The position numbers were made by a program, and so were the translations under genes. This document shows, one piece after another, positions 35,410-44,361 of a DNA stretch of 64,000 nt. The notes below the pieces were generated by a model. That model did no database searches, was not told where the DNA came from, and saw only the letters and a list, made by a program, of their open reading frames with translations. Source of the stretch: DATFVJ01 sp963820395 (GTDB taxonomy: Bacteria; Actinomycetota; Actinomycetes; Streptosporangiales; Streptosporangiaceae); NCBI GenBank assembly GCA_963820395.1, contig CAWGAE010000024.1:6436-70435 (forward strand), written 5' to 3'. The stretch's first letter is position 1. Every line of letters begins with the position of its first letter.

Positions 35410-36429
35410 TCACCGCGCCTTCGCGTAGAAGTCGGGGCGTTCGCGCAGGGACACCGTGGCGCGGCGGCCGGTCCGCAGCGCCTCGAGACAGCTTTCCGCA
35501 ACGACCGTAGCCGCATAGCCGTCCCAGCAGCCCGGACCGGTCGATGTTCCGGCGGCAACCGCCTTCAGCCAGTCCTGCAATTCCGCGTCGAAAGCACCGC
35601 CAAACCTCTCCCGCCAATCGGCCGGAACGTGGCCGCAGCGCCGGCCGCCCTGTGTCACCACCGCGCCGTCGACGTCCCCGAGGGCCACGGTTCCGCTCTC
35701 GCAGACGATTTCGCCGCGGATGTCGTAGCCGTAAGTCGCGTTGACAAACACCTCGACGTCGACGAGAACGCCGCTGGCCATCTCAAGCAGCACGGTCAGC
35801 GGATCGTGCAGATCGGTGCTGGCCTTGCTGCTGCGACGGGGCTTCAAGATGCCGGCCGCCACGACTTCCTCGTCGAACAGCCACCGCACGAGGTCGATCT
35901 CGTGCACCGCCGAGTCGCTGACCATCATCTCAGTCGTAAAGCCGTACGGCGGCACCGATGGATTGCGGTGCGCGCAGTGCATCAGCAGCGGGGCACCGAT
36001 CCCGCCATCGTCCAGCGCGGCCTTGAGTGCGTGGTAGCCGGCGTCGTAGCGGCGCATGAAACCGACCTGGACCAGCCGCCGGCCGCTCGTCACCTCCGCG
36101 TCGACGATCCGCAGGCACGCCTCCTCCGTCGTCGCAAGCGGTTTCTCGCAGAAGACCGGCTTGCCGGCCTCGATCGCCGCGAGGACGTGCCCCTCGTGCG
36201 TGGGACCCCACGACGTGACGAGAACCGCGTCCACGCCGCTGTCGCCGATGAGGTCGACACCCGTCGGATGCAACTTGGCGCCAGGCAAGCCGGAGGCTAC
36301 CCGCCCGGCGCGGGCCGCGTCGACGTCGGCAACCGCGACGACCGCCCCCCCGGACAGGACCTCGGTAATCCGCCGGATGTGGTCCTGGCCGATCATGCCA
36401 ACGCCGATGACACCAACCCGAACGGTCAT
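35410..36429 (-). CDS. iolG: Inositol 2-dehydrogenase (Gfo/Idh/MocA family)
   Basis: 339 aa. N-terminal Rossmann fold with VGVIGVGMIGQDH (GxGxxG) and VADVDAARA; FCEKPLATT, the conserved EKP motif with active-site Lys; MRRYDAGY; and HEIDLVRWLF with the catalytic His. It oxidises myo-inositol to scyllo-inosose with NAD, the first step of the pathway. Start ATG overlaps the iolE-like stop (ATGA), so it is the last gene of the operon that begins at iolC. Some relatives act on other inositols or sugars, so context drives the symbol. Confidence 0.88.
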   Translation of the reverse strand: MTVRVGVIGVGMIGQDHIRRITEVLSGGAVVAVADVDAARAGRVASGLPGAKLHPTGVDLIGDSGVDAVLVTSWGPTHEGHVLAAIEAGKPVFCEKPLATTEEACLRIVDAEVTSGRRLVQVGFMRRYDAGYHALKAALDDGGIGAPLLMHCAHRNPSVPPYGFTTEMMVSDSAVHEIDLVRWLFDEEVVAAGILKPRRSSKASTDLHDPLTVLLEMASGVLVDVEVFVNATYGYDIRGEIVCESGTVALGDVDGAVVTQGGRRCGHVPADWRERFGGAFDAELQDWLKAVAAGTSTGPGCWDGYAATVVAESCLEALRTGRRATVSLRERPDFYAKAR

Positions 36430-37397
36430 CGCCGCCCACCTCCGGTTCTGTCAGGCTGGCCGATTCCCACGCTGCGTAGGTAGTTGTACGTGCGCCGCGC
36501 GATCGGCTTCGGCAGATCGAAGTCGACCGGGTACATGTCCTGTTCAACGACGACGAACAGGTCCGCGCCGAGGGCAAGCAGCGCCTCGGTGACCGCCTCG
36601 ATATCGGGCACTCCCGTGGGCGGCTCACAGCTCGCGCCCATGGCGACGGCCCGCCCGAACGCGAGGTCGTCGCGTTCGGCGATCTCGACTATCGCCGGGT
36701 TCATCTGCTTGATGTGCACGTATCCGATGCGGTCGGGGTAGCCGCGGATGATGGCCAGGTTGTCCGCGCGCCGGTAGGCCAGGTGCCCGGTATCCAGGCA
36801 CAGCGATACGTAGCGGGGATCGGTCTCGTCGAGGAACCGCTGCGCCTGCTCCTGGGTCTCGACGTGGCTGTCCGCGTGCGGGTGATATTGCAGCCTGAGG
36901 CCGTACTCCTCAGACACCACCTTCCCCAGATCGTTCGCCGCGCGGATGAGCGTCTGCCAGGCATCGCCGTCGAGTTCCGCCGGCTCGAGGTAAGCGCCCG
37001 TCTTGTCGTCGCGGTAGCCGGGCACCGGCACGAAGATCACGTTCTTCGCGCCCACGGCGGCGGTCAGTTCGGCTACCTTGCGGGTGGCGGAGACGATGTC
37101 CGGCCATTCGGCGGCGCGGTGCAGGCCGCTCTGCCCGTGCATGGTGCCGCCGGCCGCCTTGAGCCCGCGCCCGCCCAGCTCCTCGGTCAGCTGCGCCGGG
37201 TCTGTGGGCAGGTAGCCGTACGGCCCGAGCTCCAGCCACTCGTAGCCCACGTCGGCGACCTCGTCGAGGAAGCGCTGCCATGGTGTCTGCAGCGGGTCGT
37301 CGGCGAACCACACCCCCCAGGAGTCAGGGCAGCTGCCAAGCCTGAGCTGTGCGGTGCCCAGCCGCGTCGAGGTGGCCCCCGAGCCGATCGCGCTCAT
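36426..37397 (-). CDS. iolE: Xylose-isomerase-fold protein, inosose dehydratase-like
   Basis: 323 aa; ATG with AGGAAGGA ten bases upstream. TIM barrel of the AP endonuclease-2 group: GSCPDSWGVWFADDP at the start is typical of IolE, then YEWLELGPYGYLP, GTMHGQ, YHPHADSHVET (metal ligands), CLDTGHLAY (Asp/His), YVHIKQ and VVEQDMYP (Glu). IolE removes water from scyllo-inosose to give the trione-type intermediate used by IolD. IolH/IolI isomerases share the fold, so the exact step is somewhat uncertain. Overlaps iolG by four bases. Confidence 0.82.
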   Translation of the reverse strand: MSAIGSGATSTRLGTAQLRLGSCPDSWGVWFADDPLQTPWQRFLDEVADVGYEWLELGPYGYLPTDPAQLTEELGGRGLKAAGGTMHGQSGLHRAAEWPDIVSATRKVAELTAAVGAKNVIFVPVPGYRDDKTGAYLEPAELDGDAWQTLIRAANDLGKVVSEEYGLRLQYHPHADSHVETQEQAQRFLDETDPRYVSLCLDTGHLAYRRADNLAIIRGYPDRIGYVHIKQMNPAIVEIAERDDLAFGRAVAMGASCEPPTGVPDIEAVTEALLALGADLFVVVEQDMYPVDFDLPKPIARRTYNYLRSVGIGQPDRTGGGRR

Positions 37398-37434
37398 CAG
37401 AAAGAGAGTCCTTCCTACATCGTCGTGACCTGGT

Positions 37435-37448
37435 GCGTTACGTAACGC
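37435..37448. promoter_or_regulatory. Perfect 14-bp palindrome, candidate operator
   Basis: GCGTTACGTAACGC in the 75-base gap between the transporter ATPase stop and the iolE start. Shares the core TACGTA with a palindrome upstream of the GntR regulator gene. Confidence 0.5.
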
Positions 37449-37472
37449 GCACCGGCGGGCTGGTGCGTGGTG

Positions 37473-38345
37473 TCAGGCACCACCGGTGGGCTGCCCGGGA
37501 AGGCCGAGCTCGTCTGCCTCTTCCTCCATTACCCGGGCAACTTTGGCGGCGGCGCCACCGGCGCGCTCGAGTTCGTGACTGAGCTGCTCAAGCTCGCCGC
37601 CGCCAGCCATCAGCCCGGTGAGCTCGTCACGGGTGACCTGGCTTTGCTGGTAGTAGCCGATGCTCTTGCCGCGGTAAAGCAGAAGGAAACGGTCACCCAC
37701 CGGGTATGCGTGGTGCGGATTGTGCGTGATGAAGATGACCCCGAGGCCGCGCTCCCTGGCCTGGATGATGTACTTCAGCACGACACCGGACTGCTTGACA
37801 CCGAGCGCGGCCGTGGGCTCGTCGAGGATGAGCACTTTCGCGCCGAAGCACACGGCGCGGGAGATCGCCGCGCACTGCCGCTCGCCACCGGAAAGGGTCC
37901 CGATCGGCTGATCGACATCCCGCAGGTCGATGCCCATATCGAGCAGCTCGGCCTTGCAGGTTCTCTTCATGAAGGCGATGTCCATCCGCGGTCCCTTGTG
38001 CACCTCGTTGCCGAGGAAGAAGTTACGCCACACCGGCATCAGCGGGACGACGGCAAGATCCTGATACACCGTCGCGATACCGCGCTGGAGGGCTTCACGC
38101 GGAGAGCTGAAGTGCACCTCGGTGCCGTCAACCTCATAGGTACCCACGCTCGGCTGGTGCAGTCCAGAAATGATCTTGATGAGGGTTGACTTACCCGCGC
38201 CGTTGTCGCCCAGGACGCAGGTGACCTCGCCGGCGCCGACATCCAGTGATACGTCGGACAGCGCGATGATGCTGTCGTAATGCTTGCCGGCCCTGGTGAG
38301 CCGGACCAGCGGGACAGCTGTCTTCTTTTCAAGCGTGCTTGTCAT
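37473..38345 (-). CDS. Sugar (inositol-type) ABC importer ATP-binding protein
   Basis: 290 aa from ATG at 38345 with GGAGG eight bases upstream. Single nucleotide-binding domain of the FrcA type: Walker A GDNGAGKST, Q-loop VYQDLAVV, signature LSGGERQ, Walker B VLILDEPTAALG, switch His FITHNPHHAY. About 45 extra acidic residues at the C-terminus (SHELERAG...EEEADELG). It should energise sugar uptake, but the cognate permease is only a 36-codon relic directly upstream and no binding-protein gene is in the cluster. Its ATG overlaps the permease stop (ATGA). It may work with a permease elsewhere, or be idle. Confidence 0.87.
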   Translation of the reverse strand: MTSTLEKKTAVPLVRLTRAGKHYDSIIALSDVSLDVGAGEVTCVLGDNGAGKSTLIKIISGLHQPSVGTYEVDGTEVHFSSPREALQRGIATVYQDLAVVPLMPVWRNFFLGNEVHKGPRMDIAFMKRTCKAELLDMGIDLRDVDQPIGTLSGGERQCAAISRAVCFGAKVLILDEPTAALGVKQSGVVLKYIIQARERGLGVIFITHNPHHAYPVGDRFLLLYRGKSIGYYQQSQVTRDELTGLMAGGGELEQLSHELERAGGAAAKVARVMEEEADELGLPGQPTGGA

Positions 38346-38452
38346 CTCGATGCCTCCGCACGATGACGGATGAAGGTGTTCAGCAGAATGGCGCCGAGAA
38401 GCAGCGCGCCGACGAAGAACATGAACCAGTCGTTGAAACCGGCGTTGAACAT
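38342..38452 (-). pseudogene. C-terminal relic of the sugar ABC permease
   Basis: Reads MFNAGFNDWFMFFVGALLLG then AILLNTFIRHRAEASR and TGA: the last membrane helix and positive tail of an FrcC/RbsC-type permease. The other about 300 residues are absent; iolA begins 20 bases upstream instead. The preserved ATGA overlap shows it was once part of this operon. Confidence 0.7.
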
Positions 38453-38472
38453 TCTCCGGCGGGCCGGCCTGG

Positions 38473-39975
38473 TTACACGGCGGTCGGGAAGTGCATGTGC
38501 GCACGGTGGTGGTCTTGGTGCTCCGCACCCGGCCAGCGGCTGGTGATGGCCTTGGCGCGGGTGTAGAAGCGGATGCCCTCCGGGCCGTGGACGTGGGTGT
38601 CGCCGAACAGCGAGTCCTTCCAACCGCCGAAGGAGTAGAAAGCCATCGGCACCGGGATCGGGACGTTGATGCCGATCATCCCGACCCGCACGTTCCGCTG
38701 GAAATTCTTCGCGGCCAGGCCGCTGGACGTGAAGATCGCGGTGCCGTTGCCGTACGGGTTGGCGTTGACGATGCCGACCGCTTCGTCGAAGGTGCCGGCG
38801 CGGAGCACCACGAGGACAGGACCGAAGATCTCGTCGCGGTAGATGTCCATATCGGTTGTGACCTGATCAAACAGGCACGGACCGACGAAGAAGCCGCCCT
38901 CGTGCCCGTCCACGACCAGGCTGCGGCCGTCGACCACGAGCGCGGCGCCCGCCTCGGCGCCCCGGTCGACGTAGCGGATAACGCGCTGCCGGGCTTCCGG
39001 CGTAACGACAGGACCCATGTCGGAGGCTTTCTCGCGGCCCGGTCCGACCTTCACCTCCCGGGCCTTTTCGCGGAGTCTGGCCACGAGGGCGTCACCCGCC
39101 TCGCCGACGACGACGACCGCGGAGATCGCCATGCAGCGCTGGCCGGCCGATCCATATCCGGCGGCGGTAATCTGGTTGGCCGCGAACTCGATGTCCGCGT
39201 CGGGGAGTACGACGGCGTGGTTCTTCGCCCCGCCGAGAGCCTGCACCCGCTTGCCGTTGCCGGACGCCCGCCGGTGCACGTATTTCGCGATCGGTGTCGA
39301 GCCGACGAACGAAACCGCGGCAATGTCGGGGTGGTCGAGGATCGCGTCGACGGCGACCTTGTCACCGTGGACGACGTTGAACACGCCTTCGGGCAGCCCG
39401 GCTTCGGCGTAGAGCTGCGCGATGAAGTTCGACGCGGACGGGTCGCGCTCGCTCGGTTTCAGGATGAAGGTATTGCCGGCCGCGATCGCGATCGGGTGCA
39501 TCCACATCGGCACCATCGCGGGGAAGTTGAACGGCGTGATCCCAGCGCAGACACCGAGCGGCTGCCGGAACGAGTAGGCGTCGACGCCGGTGGAGACCTG
39601 CTCGGAATACTCGCCCTTGAGCAGCGTCGGGATGCCGCAGGCGTACTCGACGACCTCCATGCCGCGGGTTACCTCGCCCTTGGCGTCGGAGACGACCTTG
39701 CCGTGCTCGTCGGCGACGATCTCGGACAGCTTGTCCAGGTTGCGCTCGACCAGGTCGCGCAAGGCGAACATGATGCGTGCCCGACGGGTGAGCGACACGT
39801 CGCGCCACTCGCCGAACGCCTTCCTGGCGGCCGCCGCGGCGGTGTCGACGTCGGACGGCTCGGCCAGCGCGACCTGGGCCTGCCGCGCACCAGTCGCGGG
39901 ATTGTAGACGGGGCCGAACCGAGTCGACGCCCCGGTCGTCTCCGATCCGGCGATCCAGTGCTGGATGGTGCGCAT
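38473..39975 (-). CDS. iolA: Methylmalonate-semialdehyde dehydrogenase (CoA-acylating)
   Basis: 500 aa from ATG at 39975 with AAGGAG ten bases upstream. Aldehyde dehydrogenase fold: ITPFNFPAMVPMWM and LKPSERDPSA (NAD site), FVGSTPIAKYVH, QALGGAKNHAVVLPDAD (the GGAKN variant lacking the usual catalytic Glu, typical of the CoA-acylating MMSDH group), catalytic Cys in GSAGQRCMAIS, and EIFGPVL. Converts malonate semialdehyde (or methylmalonate semialdehyde) to acetyl-CoA (or propionyl-CoA), the last step of inositol breakdown. Symbol could equally be mmsA. The last 20 residues (HQDHHRAHMHFPTAV) are unusual and rich in His. Confidence 0.92.
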   Translation of the reverse strand: MRTIQHWIAGSETTGASTRFGPVYNPATGARQAQVALAEPSDVDTAAAAARKAFGEWRDVSLTRRARIMFALRDLVERNLDKLSEIVADEHGKVVSDAKGEVTRGMEVVEYACGIPTLLKGEYSEQVSTGVDAYSFRQPLGVCAGITPFNFPAMVPMWMHPIAIAAGNTFILKPSERDPSASNFIAQLYAEAGLPEGVFNVVHGDKVAVDAILDHPDIAAVSFVGSTPIAKYVHRRASGNGKRVQALGGAKNHAVVLPDADIEFAANQITAAGYGSAGQRCMAISAVVVVGEAGDALVARLREKAREVKVGPGREKASDMGPVVTPEARQRVIRYVDRGAEAGAALVVDGRSLVVDGHEGGFFVGPCLFDQVTTDMDIYRDEIFGPVLVVLRAGTFDEAVGIVNANPYGNGTAIFTSSGLAAKNFQRNVRVGMIGINVPIPVPMAFYSFGGWKDSLFGDTHVHGPEGIRFYTRAKAITSRWPGAEHQDHHRAHMHFPTAV

Positions 39976-39989
39976 AACCTGTGGCTCCT

Positions 39990-41867
39990 TCAGAGATAGA
40001 CGCGCTGGCCGCGCTTCGCAACCTCGTATGCCGCGCGTGCCTTGTCGGTGCTGTCGAGTGCGGAGACCTCGGACACCGGAACGTCCCACCAGCCCTCGGA
40101 CGAAGGGACGGGTGCGAGCGGATCGGTTTCCACGTACACGACGGTCGTCCGGTCCGACGCCTTCGCGCGTTCCAGGCCGGCCCGGAACTCCGCCACGGTC
40201 CGGGTCCGCAGCACGTCGGCACCGAGGCTGGCAGCGTTCGCCGCGAGGTCGACCGGGAGGATGTCGCCATCGAGCAGACCGGTCTGCGGGTCGCGGTAGC
40301 GGTAGCTGGTGCCGAACCGCTGCGAACCCGAGGACTCCGAGAGCGCGCCGATCGAGGCGAAGCCATGGTTTTCGACGAGGACGATCGTCAGCTTGATCCG
40401 CTCGGCGACCGCGGTGACGATCTCCTGCGCCATCATCAGGTACGACCCGTCGCCGACGAGCACGAACACCTCGCGGCCCGGGTCGGCCAGCTTGGCGCCG
40501 AGCCCGCCGGCGATCTCATACCCCATGCATGAATAGCCGTACTCGACGTGGTACTGCTTCGGGTCGCGCGCGCGCCACAGCATCTGCAGGTCACCAGGCA
40601 TGCTCCCGGCCGCCTGGACGACGACGTCCCGTTCACCGATGAGCTCGTTGAGCGCGCCGAGAATCTCTGTCTGCGCCGGCAGCGGCTGGTGGCCGAGGTG
40701 GTACGCGCGGTCGACCACCTGCCGCCAGCCGCTGGCCAGCTGCTGCGCGCGGGCGGTGTACGCGTCGTCGACGCGGTAGCCGCCCATCGGTGCGGCCAGT
40801 GCCTCCAGCCCGGCTCGCGCATCGGCGACAATCCAGACGCCCGCGTGTTTCGCGGCGTCGAACGCCGCGACGTTGATGTTGACGAACCGGACGCCCGGGT
40901 CCTGGAAGGCCGTGCGCGACGCGGTGGTGAAGTCGCTGTAGCGTGTGCCGATGCCGACGACCACGTCAGCCTCGCGCGCCAGCGCGTTCGCGACAGGTGA
41001 CCCGGTGGCGCCGACGCCGCCGACGGCACACGGGTGATCCCATGGCAGTGAGCCTTTGCCCGCCTGAGTGTCCGAGACCGGGATCCCCGTCGCCTCGGCG
41101 AAGCGGCGCAGCGCTTCGGTGGCCTCTGAGTAGATGACGCCGCCGCCGGCCACGATCAGCGGCTTGCGCGCTGACCGCAGCAGCTCGACGGCGCGGGCCA
41201 GGGCGGCGGGGTCCGGCACCGGACGCGGCACGTGCCAGACCCGGGTACGGAACAGCTCATCCGGCCAGTCGTACGCCTCCGCCTGCACGTCCTGCGGCAG
41301 CGCCAGCGTCACCGCGCCGGCCTCGGCCGGATCGGTGAGCACGCGCATCGCGGCAAGCAAAGCCGACGGCAGCTGCTCGGGACGGTTGATCCGGTCCCAG
41401 AACCGCGACACCGGCTTGAACGCGTCGTTGACTGACACGTCGTAGGACCGCGGGTCCTCCAGCTCCTGCAGTACCGGATTGGTGGCCCGGGTGGCGAAGA
41501 AGTCACTCGGCAGCAGCAGCACTGGGATCCGGTTGATCGTCGCGAGGGCCGCTCCGGTCACCATGTTGGTCGAGCCAGGGCCGATGGAGGCGGTACAGGC
41601 GAAGGTTTGCAGCCGGTTCCGCATCCGCGCGAAACCGACCGACGCGTGCACCATCGCCTGTTCGTTGCGTGCCAGGTAATAGGGCAGGTCCGCGGACTTT
41701 GTGGTATGCGCCTCGAGCAATGCCTGACCGACGCCCGCGACGTTGCCATGCCCGAAAATGCCGAAGCAGCCGGGGATGAGCCTTCGCTCCACGCCGTCGC
41801 GCTCGCTCCGCTGGCTGGCCAGGAACCGCACCAGAGCCTGGGCGACGGTGAGGCGGACGGTGCTCAC
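39990..41867 (-). CDS. iolD: 3D-trihydroxycyclohexane-1,2-dione acylhydrolase (ThDP enzyme)
   Basis: 625 aa from a GTG at 41867 that overlaps the iolB stop as GTGA. ThDP-dependent fold with three domains: N-terminal Pyr domain (LIPGCFGIFGHGNVAGVGQAL, PGSTNMVTGAA), central domain (LARAVELLRSARKPLIVAGG), C-terminal PP domain with ThDP motif VLVGDGSYLMM and a following ENHGFASIG. IolD opens the ring to give 5-deoxy-glucuronate. Full length. The gap to iolA is 14 bases. Confidence 0.93.
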   Translation of the reverse strand: MSTVRLTVAQALVRFLASQRSERDGVERRLIPGCFGIFGHGNVAGVGQALLEAHTTKSADLPYYLARNEQAMVHASVGFARMRNRLQTFACTASIGPGSTNMVTGAALATINRIPVLLLPSDFFATRATNPVLQELEDPRSYDVSVNDAFKPVSRFWDRINRPEQLPSALLAAMRVLTDPAEAGAVTLALPQDVQAEAYDWPDELFRTRVWHVPRPVPDPAALARAVELLRSARKPLIVAGGGVIYSEATEALRRFAEATGIPVSDTQAGKGSLPWDHPCAVGGVGATGSPVANALAREADVVVGIGTRYSDFTTASRTAFQDPGVRFVNINVAAFDAAKHAGVWIVADARAGLEALAAPMGGYRVDDAYTARAQQLASGWRQVVDRAYHLGHQPLPAQTEILGALNELIGERDVVVQAAGSMPGDLQMLWRARDPKQYHVEYGYSCMGYEIAGGLGAKLADPGREVFVLVGDGSYLMMAQEIVTAVAERIKLTIVLVENHGFASIGALSESSGSQRFGTSYRYRDPQTGLLDGDILPVDLAANAASLGADVLRTRTVAEFRAGLERAKASDRTTVVYVETDPLAPVPSSEGWWDVPVSEVSALDSTDKARAAYEVAKRGQRVYL

Positions 41868-42745
41868 GGTAGGGCCCCTTTGCCGGTAGCGGACGTCAGC
41901 GGCAGACGTGGATCGACCGGCTGGTCGCGCCACGTGCGGCGGATCCATGCGTGCGCCGGGTCGTCGCAGAAGCGCCAGCTGCGCTCGTCAGCCGGTCCTG
42001 CCATGACGTTGAGGTAGTAGAGGTCGTAGCCGGGTGCGGCGATCGACGGCCCGTGCCAGCCGTGCGGGATGAGCACGGCGTCGCCGGTGCGGACCTCGGC
42101 CAGCACGTCGATGGGACGGTCGGCGGTGCCGTACACCCGCTGGTAGGCGAGCCCGGGGGTCTCGAAGTAGTAGATCTCCTCGAGCTCGACCTCGCCCTCA
42201 CGTGCCTGGTCGTGCTTGTGCGGCGGGTATGACGACCAGTTCCCGCCCGGCGTGAGCACCTCGACGGCGATGAGCTTGTCGCAGTCGAATGCCTCAGGTG
42301 CGCAGAAGTTGTTCACCTGCCGGCTGGCCTGACCTGTGCCGCGCAGTTCGACCGGCACGTCTTCGGCGGCTCCGTAGCGCGGCGGCAGGTGTCGCGTGCA
42401 CCGCGCCGATGGCAGGGCGAAGCGCCCGCCACCCGCCGAGGTCACCGTCACCGTCGCGTCGCGCGGTGCGTAGGCGAAGTCGCTGACCCGCGTGAACACA
42501 TCGCGCCGCCCATGCAAGTCGAAGTTCTCGCCGTCGCAGGTCACGGTGCAGGATCCGGACAGCGGCAGCACCAGCAGCTCGTCGTCACCGGTCGCCCACG
42601 TGTGCGCCGCACCAGCCTGCAACGCCAGCACACGAAGGCCGGAGTAGGCCCACCCGGCGCGCTCCGGCGTCACCACCAGGGAGAAGGCGCCGTCGCCGCC
42701 GAATCCATCCCGAAGATACAGTTTCTCGTCCACAACATCATCCAC
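41864..42745 (-). CDS. iolB: 5-deoxy-glucuronate isomerase
   Basis: 293 aa; GTG at 42745 (a second GTG at 42733 is possible). Double cupin: first half LQAGAAHTWATGDDELLVLPL, second half GGNWSSYPPHKHD (metal-binding His pair), EVELEEIYYFETPG (Glu), DAVLIPHGWHGPS (His) and YYLNVMAG. It isomerises 5-deoxy-glucuronate to 2-deoxy-5-keto-gluconate, the substrate of IolC. Start overlaps the end of the aldolase relic. Confidence 0.93.
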   Translation of the reverse strand: MDDVVDEKLYLRDGFGGDGAFSLVVTPERAGWAYSGLRVLALQAGAAHTWATGDDELLVLPLSGSCTVTCDGENFDLHGRRDVFTRVSDFAYAPRDATVTVTSAGGGRFALPSARCTRHLPPRYGAAEDVPVELRGTGQASRQVNNFCAPEAFDCDKLIAVEVLTPGGNWSSYPPHKHDQAREGEVELEEIYYFETPGLAYQRVYGTADRPIDVLAEVRTGDAVLIPHGWHGPSIAAPGYDLYYLNVMAGPADERSWRFCDDPAHAWIRRTWRDQPVDPRLPLTSATGKGALP

Positions 42746-43131
42746 GCATCAGGCTGACGGCGGTGTCAACGGCGCCGGTCACGTCGTCATCGGGCGGGAA
42801 GAGCAACGTCCGGCCCACGACGAGCCCATGCACGGCAGGCATTTGAAGTACCCTATGCCAGCGGTCGAAGGCGGCGTTCTGGTCGGCGCTCACCTCACCG
42901 CCGAGCAGCAGGGCCGGCAGCGTCGACGCGGCGAGCACGCGCTCCATGTCCTCGCCAGTGGACGGTCCCCCACCCGCAGCGCGCCTCGCGCCGGGTGGTC
43001 GGCGGCGATGATGAACAGCTGATCTTCGTCGGGAGCAGCGCGCCGCGGCGCTTCCGCTGGGCGGCTGCCCGGGAGATGGCTTGCGGCCGCCGCGTCCGCA
43101 CGTCGAGGATCGCCCTGAGGCCATCAGGCAT
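42738..43131 (-). pseudogene. Internally deleted aldolase of the Cgl0159/DUF2090 type
   Basis: Three frames hold the pieces: MPDGLRAILDVRTRRPQAIS from the ATG at 43131; then FIIAADHPARGALRVGDRP after a shift; then, directly after, EDMERVLAASTLPALLLGGEVSAD and VHGLVVGRTLLFPPDDDVTGAVDTA in a third. Intact members are about 290-300 aa; about 170 central codons with the catalytic lysine are missing. The preserved overlaps with iolC (43124-43131) and iolB show its old place in the operon. It probably cleaved 2-deoxy-5-keto-6-phospho-gluconate (IolJ step, inference). Confidence 0.75.
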
Positions 43132-44086
43132 TCGTGCCCTCCCGTGGTCCCCCATTCAGCAGCGCCTCGACCTCCGCCGCGGTCGGCATGGCGTCGGAAC
43201 AGGCCAGCCGCGAGGCCACGATGGCGCCGGCGGCGTTCGCGAAGCGCACCACCCGCTCCACGTCCCAGCGGGCGAGTAGTCCATGGCAGAGCGCTCCGCC
43301 GAACGCGTCCCCGGCGCCCAGGCCGTTTACCACGTCGACGGGCACCGGCGGCACCTCGACGGCCATGGTGCGATCGTGCGCAAGCACGCCCTTCGGGCCC
43401 TGCTTAACTATCGCGAGCCCGGCGCCGAACTCATGCAGTGCCTGCGCGGCGGCCAACGGCTCCCGCTCACCCACCGCGGTATCACACTCATCGAGGTTGC
43501 CGACCGCGACGCTCACGTGCGGCAGCGCCTGCTGTACCCAGCGGCGGGCGTCCCGCCGCGATGGCCAGAACTGCGCCCGGTAATCCAGGTCGAGGACCGT
43601 GATCCCCTGCCCGCCACGCGCCTCCAGCGCGGTGAGGGTCGCGGAGCGGCTCGGCTCGTCGGAGAGCCCGGTAACGGTGACCCAGAAGACGCCAGCAGAC
43701 CGGATCGCGTCGAGGTCGAGCTGCTCGCCGCGTATCTCCAGGTCTGGCGCCTTGGGCCAACGATAGAAGTAGATCGGGAAGCTATCCGGCGGGAAGATCT
43801 CGCAGAATGTCACCGGCGTGGGCAGCCCCTGGACCGCGGCGACGTACCGGTCGTCGACGCCATAGGCCCGCAGCGCCTTGTGCACGAACCTGCCGAACGG
43901 GTCGTCGCCGGTACGGGTGATGACCGCCGTTCGGCGCTGATATCGGGCAGCGGCGACGGCGACGTTGGTCGCACTGCCGCCGAGCCACTTGCCGAAGGTC
44001 TCGACGTCCTCAAGCCCGACACCAGCCTGCAGCGGGTACAGGTCGACGCCGACACGCCCCATCGTGAGAACCTCCAGGGGGCTCAC
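43124..44086 (-). CDS. iolC: 5-dehydro-2-deoxygluconokinase (PfkB family)
   Basis: 320 aa from GTG at 44086 (VSPLEVLTMGRVGVD), with AGGGGG upstream; a GTG at 44104 would add six residues. PfkB/ribokinase fold: GRVGVDLYPLQ, LGGSATNVAVAAARY, ITRTGDDPFGRF, and the C-terminal signature VNGLGAGDAFGGAL with catalytic Asp. It phosphorylates 2-deoxy-5-keto-gluconate. First gene of the minus-strand inositol operon; the promoter lies in the gap to the divergent GntR gene. Confidence 0.9.
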   Translation of the reverse strand: MSPLEVLTMGRVGVDLYPLQAGVGLEDVETFGKWLGGSATNVAVAAARYQRRTAVITRTGDDPFGRFVHKALRAYGVDDRYVAAVQGLPTPVTFCEIFPPDSFPIYFYRWPKAPDLEIRGEQLDLDAIRSAGVFWVTVTGLSDEPSRSATLTALEARGGQGITVLDLDYRAQFWPSRRDARRWVQQALPHVSVAVGNLDECDTAVGEREPLAAAQALHEFGAGLAIVKQGPKGVLAHDRTMAVEVPPVPVDVVNGLGAGDAFGGALCHGLLARWDVERVVRFANAAGAIVASRLACSDAMPTAAEVEALLNGGPREGTNA

Positions 44087-44280
44087 GCGGGCCCCCTGAG
44101 GCACCGCAAGCTCCCGTGGGGTGCCTGTGCCTGGACTGTGACGGTTCGCTCGTTACCCGCAAGTAGCACGCGCATCGACGTCGCCTCCCTGGAGGTTTCG
44201 CCCCGCCGCCCGGAGAACCGGTGAGTTGCTGTCTTTCTACGCCCGCGTTACAGGCAGGTCAAGGTTTTGTCCCGACATGC

Positions 44281-44288
44281 ATACGTAT
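44281..44288. promoter_or_regulatory. ATACGTAT palindrome in the iolC / GntR divergent gap
   Basis: Lies in the 275-base divergent promoter region. Its TACGTA core is shared with the palindrome at 37435-37448. Candidate binding site for the GntR protein; not proved. Confidence 0.4.
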
Positions 44289-44361
44289 TAATCTGATCGC
44301 AACCTGTCGACCTGATGTCATGATGGGTAGTGTCGCGATGTGCCGCACGAGAGAGGTACAT

